Assembly: GCA_963809385.1 (NCBI GenBank) | Contig: CAWEJL010000017.1 | Location: 124,001 to 188,000 of the forward strand | DNA from: JAKAIY01 sp963809385 | GTDB lineage: Bacteria; Chloroflexota; Ktedonobacteria; Ktedonobacterales; JADMIN01 | Length of the DNA: 64,000 nucleotides | Direction: 5' to 3' | In this document: one piece after another, positions 9,295 to 18,789 of the stretch | Numbering within the stretch: the first letter of the stretch is position 1 | How the letters are laid out: every line of letters begins with the position of its first letter | The notes under the pieces: model-generated | The model's database searches: none | The model's input: the letters and a program-made list of their open reading frames with translations, nothing else | What the model was told of the DNA's origin: nothing | Program-made: the position numbers and the translations under genes

Positions 9295-10754
9295 ATGAAA
9301 CCGTTGGTCGCTATTGTTGGACGCCCAAATGTGGGCAAATCCACTTTGTTAATAAACTCGCCGGTGAGCGGTTGGCGATCGTGGAAGACATGCCCGGCAC
9401 CACCCGCGACCGCATCTACGCCGACGCCGAGTGGAATGGCCGCGTCTTCACCCTGGTGGATACCGGCGGCTTGGAGCTGGGCAGCGATGACAAGATTACC
9501 AGCCGCATCGCCGCGCAGGCGCGCCTGGCCATCGAGGAAGCTGACGTTATTATCTTCCTGGTAGACGCGAAGTCCGGCGCCACCGAGGCGGATTCCGAGG
9601 TCGCGGAGATGCTGCGCCGGTCAGGGAAGCCCGTTGTGCTGGGCGCCAATAAGGCCGACAACGCCGCCCGGCGTCAGGACGCCGTCGAGTTCTACGCTCT
9701 GGGCCTCAGCGAGCCAATCACCCTCTCCTCCACCTCTGGAACGGGTACGGGCGATCTGCTTGATGCCGTGACCCAGGCGCTCCCCCCACCCGATGAGACC
9801 GAGGGTGAGGAAGAGTATGCTGGGCTGCCGCGTATCGCCATCGTAGGGCGCCCGAATGTCGGCAAGTCCTCACTGATCAACGCTATCCTGGGACAGGACC
9901 GTGTGATCGTTAGTGACATTCCCGGCACGACCCGCGACACAATCGATACCCAGGTCGATCATAAGGGTCAGCGCGTGGTCCTGCTCGATACGGCGGGCAT
10001 CCGGCGGCGCGGCCACATCGGAGCGGGTGTAGAGAAGTACAGCGTCATTCGCTCGAACCGCGCGATTGACCGCTGCGACGTGGCCGTACTGATGATTGAC
10101 GGTGTCGAAGGCATTACTGCCCAGGATACCCACATCGCCGGCTACATCCACGAGGCGGCGCGTGGGATGATCATCGTCATCAACAAATGGGACCTCGTGC
10201 GCGAGGCGCAGCGGCTGGCCGAAGAAGCCGCTGACCCCGAAGCCGTCGTCTCGCTCAAGCCTGGCGGTAATCCAGCCGCGCTGGAAGAAGAGCCGCCAGA
10301 CGCGGAATACTATCGTGATCTGGTGCATGAGCGCTTCAAGTTTGCGCCCTATGCGCCGGTGATCTTCTCCGCCGCCAAGACGAAGTACCACATCAACAAC
10401 ATCCTCGACCATGCGCTGCTCATCTGGGAAAACCGGCAGCAGCGTGTCCCTACATCACAGATCAACGAGGTCGTGCGCGAGGCGGTGCGACGCCACCGCC
10501 CGCCTGTGGTGCAGGGACGGCCCATGCGTATCTACTATGTGACGCAAGCCGAGGTGAGCCCGCCCACGTTCATCTTCTTCGTCAACGATCCAGAGTTGCT
10601 GCACTTCTCTTACAGCCGCTATCTTGAGAACCAGTTGCGGCAAGCGTTCGGCTTCTCGGGAACGGCTGTCCGGCTCGAGTTCCGCGAGCGCCAGAGCGAC
10701 CGCGAGGAGCAGGAAGACCGGAAGGATCGCAAGCGCGCCGAAGCGCGCCACTAA
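9295..10754 (+). CDS. der: ribosome biogenesis GTPase Der (apparent one-base deletion near 9350)
   Basis: Der (EngA) is a double-GTPase needed for 50S subunit maturation. ATG 9295 opens with VAIVGRPNVGKS, but the frame breaks at about 9349-9351, where TTGTTAATAAACTC should read TTGTTTAATAAACTC (Leu-Phe-Asn-Lys-Leu); the other frame then continues with LAGERLAIVEDMPGTTRDR. Visible later are DTGG, NKAD, the second GRPNVGKSS, DTAG and NKWD, then a roughly 25-residue Ala/Pro/Glu-rich insertion after NKWD, and the C-terminal KH-like domain (RIYYVTQAEVSPPTF). About 486 residues when repaired. Der is normally essential, so a missing T in the assembly is likelier than a dead gene. Confidence 0.93.
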
Positions 10755-10770
10755 CGGGGTCCACATCTCA

Positions 10771-10854
10771 TCGTTGATTGGGCTTTGTAGCCGCCTGACC
10801 ACTGTCGTTGCATCAGCAGTGGTCAGGTGGCAGCGTTCTCCGTTCAATCAACGA
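10771..10854. repeat. nested inverted repeats downstream of der
   Basis: The outer arms TCGTTGATTG (10771-10780) and CAATCAACGA (10845-10854) are perfect complements. Inside lies a second pair, 10791-10804 and 10817-10830, complementary over 14 positions with a single G-T pair and a 12-base loop. Together they could form a branched RNA stem or a DNA cruciform. There is no T-run after either, so the intrinsic terminator is more likely the next hairpin at 10871. Confidence 0.7.
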
Positions 10855-10870
10855 AACACGCATCGTAAGC

Positions 10871-10910
10871 ACGAACAGGAGAGGCATGAGCGCCTCTCCT
10901 GTTCGTTTCT
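10871..10910 (+). terminator. intrinsic terminator after der
   Basis: A perfect 15-base-pair stem (10871-10885 with 10892-10906) closes a six-base loop and is followed by TTCT on the plus strand. It lies between convergent der and the L,D-transpeptidase gene and probably ends der transcription. Confidence 0.75.
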
Positions 10911-10942
10911 ACCCCGCGATCAGCGGGAAAAGCGTGGATATC

Positions 10943-11716
10943 TCAATTCTGGATGATGACGGTCGCGCCTACGCCAATCCAGCTATAAAGCTGCGCGGCG
11001 GTATTCGTGGGCATATTGACACAGCCGTGGCTGCCAGTGGCCCACTTGCCATCCGGCTCAGTGTGCGGCACATTCGTGCCAGGGCCGAAGGTCTCGCGCC
11101 AGGTGGCGTTATGCAGATAGAAGCCGCCAGTGCGAAATAGCATGGCGTAATCAATATGCTCGGGGGTGTAATAGTAAGGCGAGCCATAAGGCCATGGGGA
11201 GTAAAACCAGATATTAGACTCTTTCATCATGATATGAAATGTGCCGGTTGGAGTTGGAAGCTGTGGCATACCCGTCGTTACGAGCGAGGTCATGACGAAA
11301 TGGCCATTCTGGTAAGCCCAAAGCTGCTGCTTGCTCAGGCTCACGATGACGACCTGCCCCGCGCCTGACGGCTGGAATGGCGGCGCGGCGTATGCGCTAT
11401 GCTTCGATGTGCAATTACAAGACGCCTGCGAGGTCGGCCCCGCTGCGCTGGACGCCTGCGACAGCACCTGCTGGCCACTCTGGATGGTCGTAAACTGTGA
11501 CGCTTCAGGCGCGATGGAGGCGGCGCCCGATAGATGCTGCGCCGCGAACACGCTGCCGCTCAATAGGGCAATGAGCAGCACGACCACACTGAGCGCTGTC
11601 AGCGCGAAGCGCGATCTGGTCAGGCGCGGGGCGGGGCGCGGCGGGATGGGTGCGGCCTCAGTTGTGGGGGGCGTGGCGGGCAAGCCACCTGCGGTTTCGG
11701 GATCATGCTCTGTCAT
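10943..11716 (-). CDS. L,D-transpeptidase (YkuD domain), membrane anchored
   Basis: The 257-residue protein has a short Pro-rich cytoplasmic tail, one transmembrane helix at about residues 37-60, a Ser/Gln-rich linker and a YkuD catalytic domain. The catalytic motif SHGCVNM places the nucleophilic Cys at about residue 232; FYLHNATW provides the upstream His. Such enzymes make 3-3 peptidoglycan cross-links outside the membrane. Two Cys in a CNC motif lie in the linker. AAGGAG precedes the ATG by 11 bases. The gene is convergent with der. Confidence 0.9.
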   Translation of the reverse strand: MTEHDPETAGGLPATPPTTEAAPIPPRPAPRLTRSRFALTALSVVVLLIALLSGSVFAAQHLSGAASIAPEASQFTTIQSGQQVLSQASSAAGPTSQASCNCTSKHSAYAAPPFQPSGAGQVVIVSLSKQQLWAYQNGHFVMTSLVTTGMPQLPTPTGTFHIMMKESNIWFYSPWPYGSPYYYTPEHIDYAMLFRTGGFYLHNATWRETFGPGTNVPHTEPDGKWATGSHGCVNMPTNTAAQLYSWIGVGATVIIQN

Positions 11717-11897
11717 CGTGTCTCGAACTCCTTGCGAGAAGAGGTAATCCTCCTGGAGGCGCTGGAAAGAATATGGCGCGAAGTCCCAGCGCGGGCAGGT
11801 CGCCGCATGAACAGGCCGCCCTGCCTGGTGAGAACCATACGACCCGTCATTTTACAGAACGCGTGACGCTTGCCAAACATCACACGCAATGCGACTG

Positions 11898-12464
11898 TTA
11901 GACGGAGCGCGACAGCGTCCTTGCCGTCAAGAAAGAGTGCGAGTCGCTAGAGAGGGCGCTCCTCAGCGAAGGTGACCCCATCACCCGATGGAGCGGAGAT
12001 AGCGCTCCCTGATTAGAGCCAACGTAGAGCGCGATGCGCTTGCCTTGTTTGAAAAATGCGGCGAAGCGACCCAGTCAATGGTTGCCATGCTCCCGCCCAA
12101 TAGTCCAAATAGCTCTGGATGACTGATCTGGTCGCCACCACCCTGGACCTTGGAAGACGCAGTATTCGCGGCGCTACTGTCCGCGAATACGTAGACCCTC
12201 ACCCTCTCGCCGTTCACCATGTAGACGTAGCCATGCGCATTGGCCCAGAGCGCGCCAGCGACAGGGAGAGCGCCGCCGCCGCTCACCAGCGCGCCCGCCG
12301 CGCGCAGCCGCTCCACCAGGCAGGATTGATCGCACGAAGCGCGCGCCGCTCCCTGTTTGGGGAATGACGTAACCCGCAAGAAGTATCGCCAGCGCCACCA
12401 GCGCCGCGCCATACGCCATCGCGCCCGAATACCGCCCCATGCCCACTACCCGACTGCGCGCCAT
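11898..12464 (-). CDS. small membrane-anchored protein (two compensating frameshifts)
   Basis: ATG 12464 follows GAGGAGG. The first frame encodes a transmembrane helix (AYGAALVALAILLAGYV). Near 12350 one extra base moves the reading to a frame with SCLVERLRAAGALVSGGG, YMVNGERVRVYVFADSSAAN and MATIDWVASPHF. At 12052-12056 a missing T in a T-run breaks it again; the original frame then reads FKQGKRIALYVGSN. The pattern LRAAGA..V, VNG..V.VY.F.D and W...PHFF..G.RI.LYVG is one I associate with anchored proteins of unknown function in Chloroflexota. The two shifts cancel, giving about 188 codons ending at TAA 11898-11900. Function unknown. Confidence 0.65.
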
Positions 12465-12688
12465 CTAGCGCCTCCTCTCGCTTTCCCCACGGCGCGCGAT
12501 CGTATCCTGCGAGGGCGCCGCGCGTATATCACATTCAAGGAAGTAGACGCGAATGCCGGCGCAATAGCTCCCGCGAGGGCAAGCTGTGTTATCCTATTGC
12601 GGGCCAGCGTCCCCGCCCGCGCCCGACGCGTGGGAATTACAAAGGGGGCTGGGCAATGACGCGATGCGGAGAGAAGTGAGGATGTGGC

Positions 12689-13795
12689 GTGGGATTACGG
12701 GTCGGCACAGCGGAGGCGCGGCCAGGCCGCATGACGGTAGGATATCTGGAGGCGCTGAGTCACTTCGACGGGACGCCAGAGCGGTTGCCAGTCGTGATCG
12801 CTTGCGGGCGGGAAGAAGGCCCATGCCTGTGGGTAACAGGGAACATACACGGCAATGAGTATGTCGGTTTGCTCACCATCCAGAACGCCATCACACAGGG
12901 GCTGCGCAAGCGGCTGAGGGAGTTACGCGGGACTGTGGTGGCGATCCCAACACTGAATCCCGCCGGACTGCGTGTGGGCCGCCGCCAGCCGTACTATGAT
13001 CCCGAGACCGATCCCAATCGCACCTTTGCCAGCGCCAGCGACGAGAGCGCAGACGATGACGACAATCCGCCGACACCCTATGAGACCGTCAGCGCGCGGT
13101 GGTTCGATCTCTTCCACCAGAGCGCCAGCTATCTGATTGACCTGCATGCGATGGACATCCAGGCGACGCCGTTCACGATTCGTGACCATATTCTCTATCG
13201 CGGGGAAGAGAGCCGCCCAGCCGCGGAGCGACTGGCGACCCAGGTGGAGGGTCTTGCCCGCGCATTCGGCATTCCAGTGGTGAACGAGTATGCGGCGCGC
13301 AAGTACCTGAAGAGCCAGTTGCACCGCTCCACAGCGGGCGCGGCGCTGCATGTGGCGGGGATTCCAGCGATCACACCAGAGCTAGGAATGGGCGGTGATG
13401 TAGAGCCACGGGCGCTGCGCGCGGGCGTCGCGGGGATACACAACGCGATGATTTGGGCGGGCATGCTGCCCGGCGAGCCTACCGTGATTGACTGGATTCC
13501 CCAGCCCGACCCCGGCTATCCCGTCCGGCGCGAGCCGCACCCACGCGCTCCAACCGCCGGTATCGTCGAGAAACTGGTGGCCCCAGGGGAGATGGTACAC
13601 GAAGGGCAGCCGGTGGCGCAGCTGCGCGATATCTTTGGTCGCTCGCTGGGAGAGGACGGCGGTCTGCTGCGCTCCCGAAAAGACGGATGGGTCATCAATC
13701 TGCGCTCAGGCGCGGGGGTCTATGCGGGCCAGGCGGTGATGGACCTCGCTGTGCGCGATGATGATCCGCTGGTCGAGCCGTGGCCAGCGTCGTGA
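12689..13795 (+). CDS. succinylglutamate desuccinylase/aspartoacylase family zinc hydrolase
   Basis: This 368-residue protein belongs to the M14-like aspartoacylase family, which cleaves N-acyl amino acids or related amides. Zinc ligands are predicted in GNIHGNE (His54, Glu57) and IDLHAMD (His153). The C-terminal 90 residues form a small beta-rich domain (TAGIVEKLVAPGEMVHEG) resembling the biotinyl-lipoyl fold often found in this family. GTG 12689 is preferred over the ATG at 12731, because the family-typical LRVGTAEARPG segment precedes that ATG and GAGG lies upstream of the GTG. It is monocistronic as far as can be seen. The substrate is not evident. Confidence 0.85.
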   Translation: MGLRVGTAEARPGRMTVGYLEALSHFDGTPERLPVVIACGREEGPCLWVTGNIHGNEYVGLLTIQNAITQGLRKRLRELRGTVVAIPTLNPAGLRVGRRQPYYDPETDPNRTFASASDESADDDDNPPTPYETVSARWFDLFHQSASYLIDLHAMDIQATPFTIRDHILYRGEESRPAAERLATQVEGLARAFGIPVVNEYAARKYLKSQLHRSTAGAALHVAGIPAITPELGMGGDVEPRALRAGVAGIHNAMIWAGMLPGEPTVIDWIPQPDPGYPVRREPHPRAPTAGIVEKLVAPGEMVHEGQPVAQLRDIFGRSLGEDGGLLRSRKDGWVINLRSGAGVYAGQAVMDLAVRDDDPLVEPWPAS

Positions 13796-13963
13796 TGGCG
13801 CAATGCGCTCCGCAACGCCAGGCGCCGTTTGCCCGTCTGAGAAGAAGAAGATGTAGAGGTCACATGCGGCGCCAACGAAGGGAGCGCCGGTGTATACTAT
13901 CCTGGCGCATCGCGCCGGGCCGCCAGCGCGGACCCGTCTCGATCACCAGCCGAGGAGGCTCAA

Positions 13964-15111
13964 GTGAAGCTCACCTGCAAGCAGCAAGACTTGGCGAAGG
14001 GGCTCTCGACCGTCAGTCATGCGGTCTCCACTCGCACCACGCTGCCGATTCTTTCCAATATCCTGCTGGTGGCGGAGGGTAACCGTGTGCGACTTTCCGC
14101 CACAAATCTGGAAGTCGCCATCACCTGCTGGGTTCCAGCGAACATCCAGGAGGAAGGCTCGACGAGCGCGCCGGCGCAAGTTGCTGGGCGATTTCGTCTC
14201 CGCGCTACCCGCGGCGGATGTGAAACTGGAAGCGCCGGAGGGGAGTCAGGCGCTGAAGGTGAGCGGACAGCGTAGTCAGGCCACCATTCGCGGCATGGAC
14301 CCCAGCGAGTTCCCCGGCATCCCCACAGGCGACGCGGGCGAGCAGAGCATCACGCTCGACGCCACCGAACTGAGCCAGATCATCAAAGAGGTGGAGTTTT
14401 CCGCCGCGACCGATGACGCCCGCCCAGTCTTTACCGGTGTGCTGACGCGAGTGCGCAACGAGCGGCTGACAATGGCGGGAGCGGATAGCTTCCGTCTCGC
14501 GGTGGCCACCGTCGAATTGCCCGGCGCGGCGGCCCAGAGCGATGTGCTGATCCCCGCGCACGCGCTGAAAACACTGCGGAGCATCCTGCCCGCCGAAGGC
14601 TCCGCGACCATGACCATCACTTCAAACCGTAATCAGGCGCTCTTCCGCGCAAGCGATATCGAGATGGTGACGAATCTGATCGCGGGCCAGTTCCCGAACT
14701 TCGAGGCGATCCTGCCAAAGAGTCACTCCACGCGCGTGACGCTTCCCACCGACCAGTTCAAGCAGGCCGCCAAGACAACCACACTCTTCGCCCGCGACAG
14801 CGCCAACATCGTCCGGCTGAAAGTGGAGGCGGGCGAGCCAGGCGGCCTAACGCCAGGCGTCGTTACGCTTCAGGCGACCGCTGACGAAGTGGGCGACACG
14901 ACCACCACCATCGAAGAAGCGGCGGTGGACGGCGGTGGCATGGAAATCATCTTCAACGTCAAGTATTTGACTGACGTGTTGGGTGTGATTGACACGCCTC
15001 AGGTGGCGCTGGAGCTGAACTCGCCACAGTCGCCGGGCGTCATCCGCCCTGTCGGCGCGCGCGGCGAGCAAGTACACCTACGTCATCATGCCCATGCACA
15101 ACACGCGATAG
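13964..15111 (+). CDS. dnaN: DNA polymerase III sliding clamp, beta subunit (two apparent one-base insertions)
   Basis: GTG 13964 follows GGAGG and opens with MKLTCKQQDLAKGLSTV, then TLPILSNILL, typical of DnaN domain 1. One extra base near 14180 shifts the frame; the continuation is LLGDFVSALPAADVKLEAP and MDPSEFPGIP, then domain 2 and 3 motifs such as FSAATDDARPVFTGVL, MAGADSFRLAV and NLIAGQFPNFEAILP. A second extra base in GCGCGCG near 15056 is needed to reach SKYTYVIMPMHNTR and the TAG at 15109, the standard clamp C-terminus. The clamp tethers polymerase to DNA. It is not next to dnaA or recF here. Being essential, the breaks are probably assembly errors. Confidence 0.93.
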
Positions 15112-15131
15112 CGCCGCGAGGAAGTGGCGCT

Positions 15132-15176
15132 GAAAGGCGCGGAGGTGGGCTCGCAACGCCCACCTCCGCGCCTTTC
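15132..15176 (+). terminator. strong hairpin downstream of dnaN
   Basis: A perfect 19-base-pair stem (15132-15150 with 15158-15176) with a seven-base loop begins 21 bases after the dnaN stop. Its arm ends in CTTTC but no longer T-run follows, so termination is likely but may be inefficient. Confidence 0.7.
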
Positions 15177-15434
15177 GCATCGCATCCTACTCCTTCACGC
15201 GCAGCGTTTGATGGGGATTATGTCCAGTCAACTCGAAAGCACGCGTTCCTTGCCTCCGCATTAACACCTACGCACGCCCTCACGCGCATAATTCACCTGG
15301 TAAGCGTACGAGATTCACTGGCAATCTGCTTGCGTATGTGGTACAGAGGCGCCAGACGTGTCAGAGAATAATCGCAAGCGAGCGAAGAGACAGGATGCTG
15401 TGTCGCCTTGCTCATTCATTAGGAGCGCTCGAAC

Positions 15435-16520
15435 ATGAGGACCTACCCGCGAATCGCCGCGCTTGCCACCGCCACGCCACCCTGGCGTCATACACGCGAG
15501 AGCCTGCTCACCTTCGTGCGTAAACGCATGTTGGGCGAGGATTGGGCTGTGCGGCGGGAGTCGCGCGAAGAAGCGCGCCAGCTCGAGCGCATGTTCCAGG
15601 CGAGCAAAGTCGAGGAGCGCCAGGTAAGCGTGGACCTTGATACCGACGATGAGCAGCCGCGCACGACGGGCGAGCGCATGGAGACCTACGCCAGCGCTGC
15701 GTACGCGCTGGGACGCGACGCACTGGAGGCATGCCTGCGCGCCACGCCGGGGATCGACGCCGCCAGCGTCACCGACCTCACGCTCGTCTCCTGCACAGGC
15801 TATACCGCCCCTGGGCTGGATATTCGCCTCTCCCGTGACCTGGGCGTCAGACCTGACGCGCGGCGAGTCGTCGTGGGGCATATGGGCTGCTTCGGCGCGC
15901 TCGTCGGGCTACGCCAGCTCCTCGCGACGATGCGCGCCTACCCGGACGCGGTCGCGGCGCTGCTGAGCGTCGAACTGTCTAGCTTGCACTTCGCCTCGAC
16001 GTTGAACCGCGACGCGCACGCGTTGCTGGCGCTCTTCGGCGATGGCGCGGCGGCGGCGCTGCTGACCAACGACAAGGACGCGGGTGGCCCAGAGCTAGTT
16101 GACACCTACTGTGTCGCCGATTTCAGCGCCGCGAGCCAAATGACATGGGAGATTGGGGATGATGGGTTCTTCATGAGCCTCTCGCCACGCGTCCCGGTCA
16201 CCCTGCGGCGCCATGTTCAGGCCGCGACCGAGCGCCTGCTCGCGCCGCATGGGCTGAGCATTCGCGACGTAACACACTGGCTGGTGCACCCCGGCGGACC
16301 GAGCATTCTGGAAGCCATCGCGGCCAGGCTGGAACTGAGCGACGAACAACTCGCGCACTCCTGGAAGGTGTTGCGCGAGCATGGAAACTGCTCATCCGCC
16401 ACAGTGTTGATGGTGCTGGAGGAAGCGCTGAAGAGCGGCGCCACCCACCCCGGCGAGTGGGGCGTCATGATGGCGTTCGGCCCCGGGCTGACGCTGGAAA
16501 CCTGCCTGCTGCGCTTCTAA
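15435..16520 (+). CDS. type III polyketide synthase (chalcone/stilbene synthase family)
   Basis: The 361-residue protein has the complete type III PKS triad: Cys152 in GHMGCFGAL, His285 in WLVHPGGPSI and Asn318 in REHGNCSSAT, plus the C-terminal FGPGLTLE loop. These homodimeric enzymes extend an acyl-CoA starter with malonyl-CoA and cyclise it to pyrones, resorcinols or similar phenols. Product class cannot be read from sequence, but a methyltransferase, an FAD enzyme and a prenyltransferase lie 5-10 kb downstream, as in bacterial phenolic-lipid clusters. AGGAG is nine bases before the ATG. It is convergent with the Ser/Thr kinase gene, four bases away. Confidence 0.93.
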   Translation: MRTYPRIAALATATPPWRHTRESLLTFVRKRMLGEDWAVRRESREEARQLERMFQASKVEERQVSVDLDTDDEQPRTTGERMETYASAAYALGRDALEACLRATPGIDAASVTDLTLVSCTGYTAPGLDIRLSRDLGVRPDARRVVVGHMGCFGALVGLRQLLATMRAYPDAVAALLSVELSSLHFASTLNRDAHALLALFGDGAAAALLTNDKDAGGPELVDTYCVADFSAASQMTWEIGDDGFFMSLSPRVPVTLRRHVQAATERLLAPHGLSIRDVTHWLVHPGGPSILEAIAARLELSDEQLAHSWKVLREHGNCSSATVLMVLEEALKSGATHPGEWGVMMAFGPGLTLETCLLRF

Positions 16521-16524
16521 TCAG

Positions 16525-18474
16525 TCACGACCCGGGAACCGTGACGGTGAAGTCGTTGTAGACCACATACAGACCGCCGTCCGTATTGATGAGGCCGATC
16601 CGGCCTGAAGAAAACGCGCGACTGTCCACTTGCCCCACTTGCGCGCCGTTGATGTAGAAAACGAAGTGACTGCCTATCGCCCGGACAGCAATCGTGTTGC
16701 TTGTGTTCAACCCAGATTTAATGTGGACATCTGTGGTTGGCGCTACAATAGCGGTGCTGTTGCCGTTTGAAAGGAGCGAGAAGCTCCACTGCTGGTTTTG
16801 CGCGATGCCGAAAAAGTAACCCGTAGGTATGGAATCGTTCGTGGCGCGGAACAGAATGCCGTAATACTGATTATTCGGGCCACTCAGCTGGCGCATGCGC
16901 ACCGAAATAGTTCCATCACCCAGGTTGCCGATTGGCGAGTACGTAGTCCAGGCTCCCGCAACTTCGTAGCCGCCATTGCCGTAGAAAGTGTGCGAGGAAA
17001 TTTGCCACTTGCGCGAAGATGCGTTCAGCGAGTCCTGAAATTTAACCGTCTCGACCGGAGTAGGGCTCACGGTTGGAGTGGTGTTTACGGTGGCGGTTGG
17101 CGTGCCGCGTTTGACGCTGGGGCTGGCGTTTGAATGCGACCCAATCGTGAGGGCCACGATCAGCGCAATGATCACGATCGCGACACCGCCGCCGATACCA
17201 AGGATCCTGGGTTGAGCTAGAAGCGATTGAACGGAACCCCACCCGCCAGCGGCTGGTGGAACATTCGAGTCCGCGCCGGGTTGCGGCCACCTGACCGGCG
17301 CTCTCACTGGCGCTCTCACTGGCGTCCCGCCGGACGTGGTCCTTATCGTGTTTCTGACGCGCGGTCTGGGAGTGGGCGCGAGAGACGCGCGGATTGTCGC
17401 GTCATTATCAGCCCCCTCTGCCTCACCCACGACATCTCGCTTTGATGCGGCCGCGAGAGGCGCTGGCGGTCTGGACGCACGGCGGCCTGGGGTGGATTCC
17501 GCGACTGTCGGCGCCGTGGAATCAGCGAGTGCGGCGGGCGTCGGTGTGGCGGGCGTCGCACTGTCGCGCTTGGTAGTGATGATCGTTCGCAGCTCAGTGT
17601 CGCCAAGGGCGCCATCCAGCGCTTCGGCCAGCTCTGTCCCGGTCGCGAAACGATCTTCGGGCTGCTTCTCCAGGCAGCGCAGGATGATTTCTTCCAGCGT
17701 CACCGGAAGATCAGGGCGAATCTCCCGTGGAGGAACAGGAGGCGTCGAGATGTGCTTGAACACCGCCTCGCTGAGAGACTTGACCCGGAATGGCGGCGAG
17801 CCAGTCGCGACCTCGTAGAGCACCACGCCCAGGGAGTACAGGTCGCTGCGGCCATCGATCGCCCCACCCTGGCATTGCTCAGGGGACATATACGTGGGCG
17901 TTCCCATGACCATCCCGGTGACGGTCAGTTCACCACCGTCGTCCACCAGGCGCGCCAGTCCAAAATCACTAATCTTGAGCTCGTAGCGCTCGGCAGAGGC
18001 TCCACGTTCTGATGAGCTGAGCGAATCGAGCCGGTGAAGGAGCAGGTTATCGGGCTTGATATCCCGATGGACCATGCCATGCGCGTGCGCGTACGCTAGC
18101 CCTTCAGCGGCCTGACGCACCAGATCAACGCCCAGGCCCAACGACCATCCTTGCCCTGTTGAGCGCTGCCGCAGCAGTGTCCTGAGCGAGCCGTCAGGGA
18201 TCAGTTCCATCACCAGATAGGACGCGCCATCCTGCTCACCAAAGTCGAATACTTCAACGATATTCGGATGCGAGAGCGCCGCCGCCGCGCGCGCCTCGCG
18301 CAGAAAGCGCGCCTGGAAGGTCGGATCCCCGGCCTGATTAGCGTGTAACACCTTGAGCGCAGCTGGCCGGTTCAGCCGGACATGAACCGCGCGATAGACT
18401 TCGCCCATGCCGCCAGCGCCCAGGCGGGACTCGATGCGATAATTGCCTAGCGTCTGGCCAACAAGATCGGCCAT
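16525..18474 (-). CDS. membrane Ser/Thr protein kinase (PknB-like) with extracellular sensor domain
   Basis: The product has 649 residues from the ATG at 18474, with GGAGG upstream. The kinase domain (1-270) shows the Gly loop LGAGGMGEVY, Lys41, catalytic HRDIKPDN (Asp138), DFGLA (Asp170) and SPEQ. A Ser/Thr/Pro-rich linker includes a tandem APVR repeat. One transmembrane helix lies near 422-444, followed by a roughly 200-residue extracellular domain (GTISVRMRQ, YGILFRATN, FVFYINGAQVGQV) resembling a LamG/DUF1080-type carbohydrate-binding fold. It transcribes divergently from the FHA-ABC exporter and probably phosphorylates it, as PknF does Rv1747 in mycobacteria (analogy, not proof). Confidence 0.92.
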   Translation of the reverse strand: MADLVGQTLGNYRIESRLGAGGMGEVYRAVHVRLNRPAALKVLHANQAGDPTFQARFLREARAAAALSHPNIVEVFDFGEQDGASYLVMELIPDGSLRTLLRQRSTGQGWSLGLGVDLVRQAAEGLAYAHAHGMVHRDIKPDNLLLHRLDSLSSSERGASAERYELKISDFGLARLVDDGGELTVTGMVMGTPTYMSPEQCQGGAIDGRSDLYSLGVVLYEVATGSPPFRVKSLSEAVFKHISTPPVPPREIRPDLPVTLEEIILRCLEKQPEDRFATGTELAEALDGALGDTELRTIITTKRDSATPATPTPAALADSTAPTVAESTPGRRASRPPAPLAAASKRDVVGEAEGADNDATIRASLAPTPRPRVRNTIRTTSGGTPVRAPVRAPVRWPQPGADSNVPPAAGGWGSVQSLLAQPRILGIGGGVAIVIIALIVALTIGSHSNASPSVKRGTPTATVNTTPTVSPTPVETVKFQDSLNASSRKWQISSHTFYGNGGYEVAGAWTTYSPIGNLGDGTISVRMRQLSGPNNQYYGILFRATNDSIPTGYFFGIAQNQQWSFSLLSNGNSTAIVAPTTDVHIKSGLNTSNTIAVRAIGSHFVFYINGAQVGQVDSRAFSSGRIGLINTDGGLYVVYNDFTVTVPGS

Positions 18475-18789
18475 GCGGGACCTCCAGTAAAGCGCCAGCG
18501 TGAGCGGTTGCGCGCCACGCGAAAAACAGACCATCAACCTCTGACAACGAAGGCCGAAGCGCGGCGCGAACGCCAGGCAGCATAAGGAGGCGAATAGCAA
18601 AACACTGCTTGCCACAGTATACACAGCGCCCAAGCCAGACGTAAAGCGATAGGCGCGCGTTAAAATCAAGGCTAGACAGCAAAATAGCAAGGTGGCGCAA
18701 ACGCTGGTGGCACGCTATACTGCCAGCGAGCCTGAGTGACGCGCCGTTGCACGGCGCACGGTCGTCTGATTTGCTTGGAGGTCCTGCGC
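18475..18789. other. divergent intergenic region between kinase and FHA-ABC exporter
   Basis: These 315 bases separate two divergently transcribed genes that each have a strong GGAGG ribosome site next to the start codon. The promoters of both must lie here, but I cannot single out convincing -35/-10 pairs or an operator. It is AT-richer near 18590-18700 than the surrounding genes. Confidence 0.5.

Noticed and set aside
13964..14275. Short dnaN fragment taken as a separate small protein
   Set aside because: The downstream frame continues the same clamp fold without a gap after a one-base correction, so it is one gene.
17298..17330. Tandem 12-base repeat that looked like a CRISPR or VNTR unit
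   Set aside because: Only two to three copies, in frame, encoding the APVR repeats of the kinase linker; no spacers.
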